From assembly GCF_032118995.1 (NCBI RefSeq), contig NC_092665.1, positions 16,450,012 to 16,514,011 of the forward strand: 64,000 nucleotides of DNA, written 5' to 3'. Both the position numbers and the translations under genes were made by a program. Positions 62,542-64,000 of the stretch are shown here, piece by piece (the stretch's first letter is position 1; the number at the start of each line of letters is the position of its first letter). The stretch comes from Asterias amurensis (Eukaryota; Echinodermata; Asteroidea; Forcipulatida; Asteriidae). Under the pieces are notes generated by a model, which saw nothing but the letters and a program-made list of their open reading frames with translations, did not search any database and was not told the DNA's origin.

Positions 62542-64000
<1,459 letters not shown>

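Overview
This is a window of an invertebrate deuterostome nuclear genome, most likely an echinoderm and possibly a sea star. The evidence is intron-rich AT-leaning genes with standard GT-AG splicing, animal orthologues clearly recognisable by eye, very short terminal-inverted-repeat elements (MITEs) throughout, tRNA-derived SINE fragments and TTAGGG-type telomere-like DNA. The echinoderm assignment is inferred from gene content and repeat style, not from a search. No bacterial, viral or retroviral sequence was seen.

Layout. 1-1644 (+): 3' part of NSUN5, an rRNA cytosine methyltransferase. 2587-5090 (-): TMEM222, tail-to-tail with NSUN5. 6193-11046 (+): PEX14, head-to-head with TMEM222; its fourth intron holds a 118-bp minisatellite of about 13 units. 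11047-13623: a MITE-rich intergenic region. 13665-40247 (+): one very large gene of about 32 coding exons and 3153 codons encoding a Sfi1-repeat centrosomal protein; all exon phases chain without a break. 40248-42990: duplicated G-rich sequence and a MITE. 43026-44748 (-): SZRD1, head-to-head (433 bp apart) with TTC36 at 45182-47765 (+). 49531-51876 (-): DFFA/ICAD, the inhibitor and chaperone of the apoptotic DNase, head-to-head with PIGP at 53476-55740 (+). 55741-62541: repeat-rich sequence that may partly be AP2M1 3' UTR. 62542-64000 (-): the last exons of AP2M1 (clathrin adaptor AP-2 mu).

The genes do not form one pathway; they are housekeeping genes in peroxisome import (PEX14), GPI-anchor synthesis (PIGP), endocytosis (AP2M1), ribosome modification (NSUN5), centrosome structure (SFI1-like) and apoptosis (DFFA). 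PEX14, DFFA, SZRD1 and TMEM222 all lie on human 1p36, so the window looks like a fragment of an ancient bilaterian linkage group.

The most interesting non-genic signals are these. (1) Most of the DFFA/PIGP divergent promoter is made of transposable elements, one of which puts CRE and YY1-like sites near the DFFA start codon. (2) Three unrelated MITE families carry perfect TGACGTCA octamers. (3) One MITE lies inside another with an 8-bp target duplication. (4) Several MITE families share TTAAAGG ends. (5) A short palindrome recurs four times in the possible AP2M1 3' region. (6) A splice donor in the SFI1-like gene is duplicated across telomere-like DNA.
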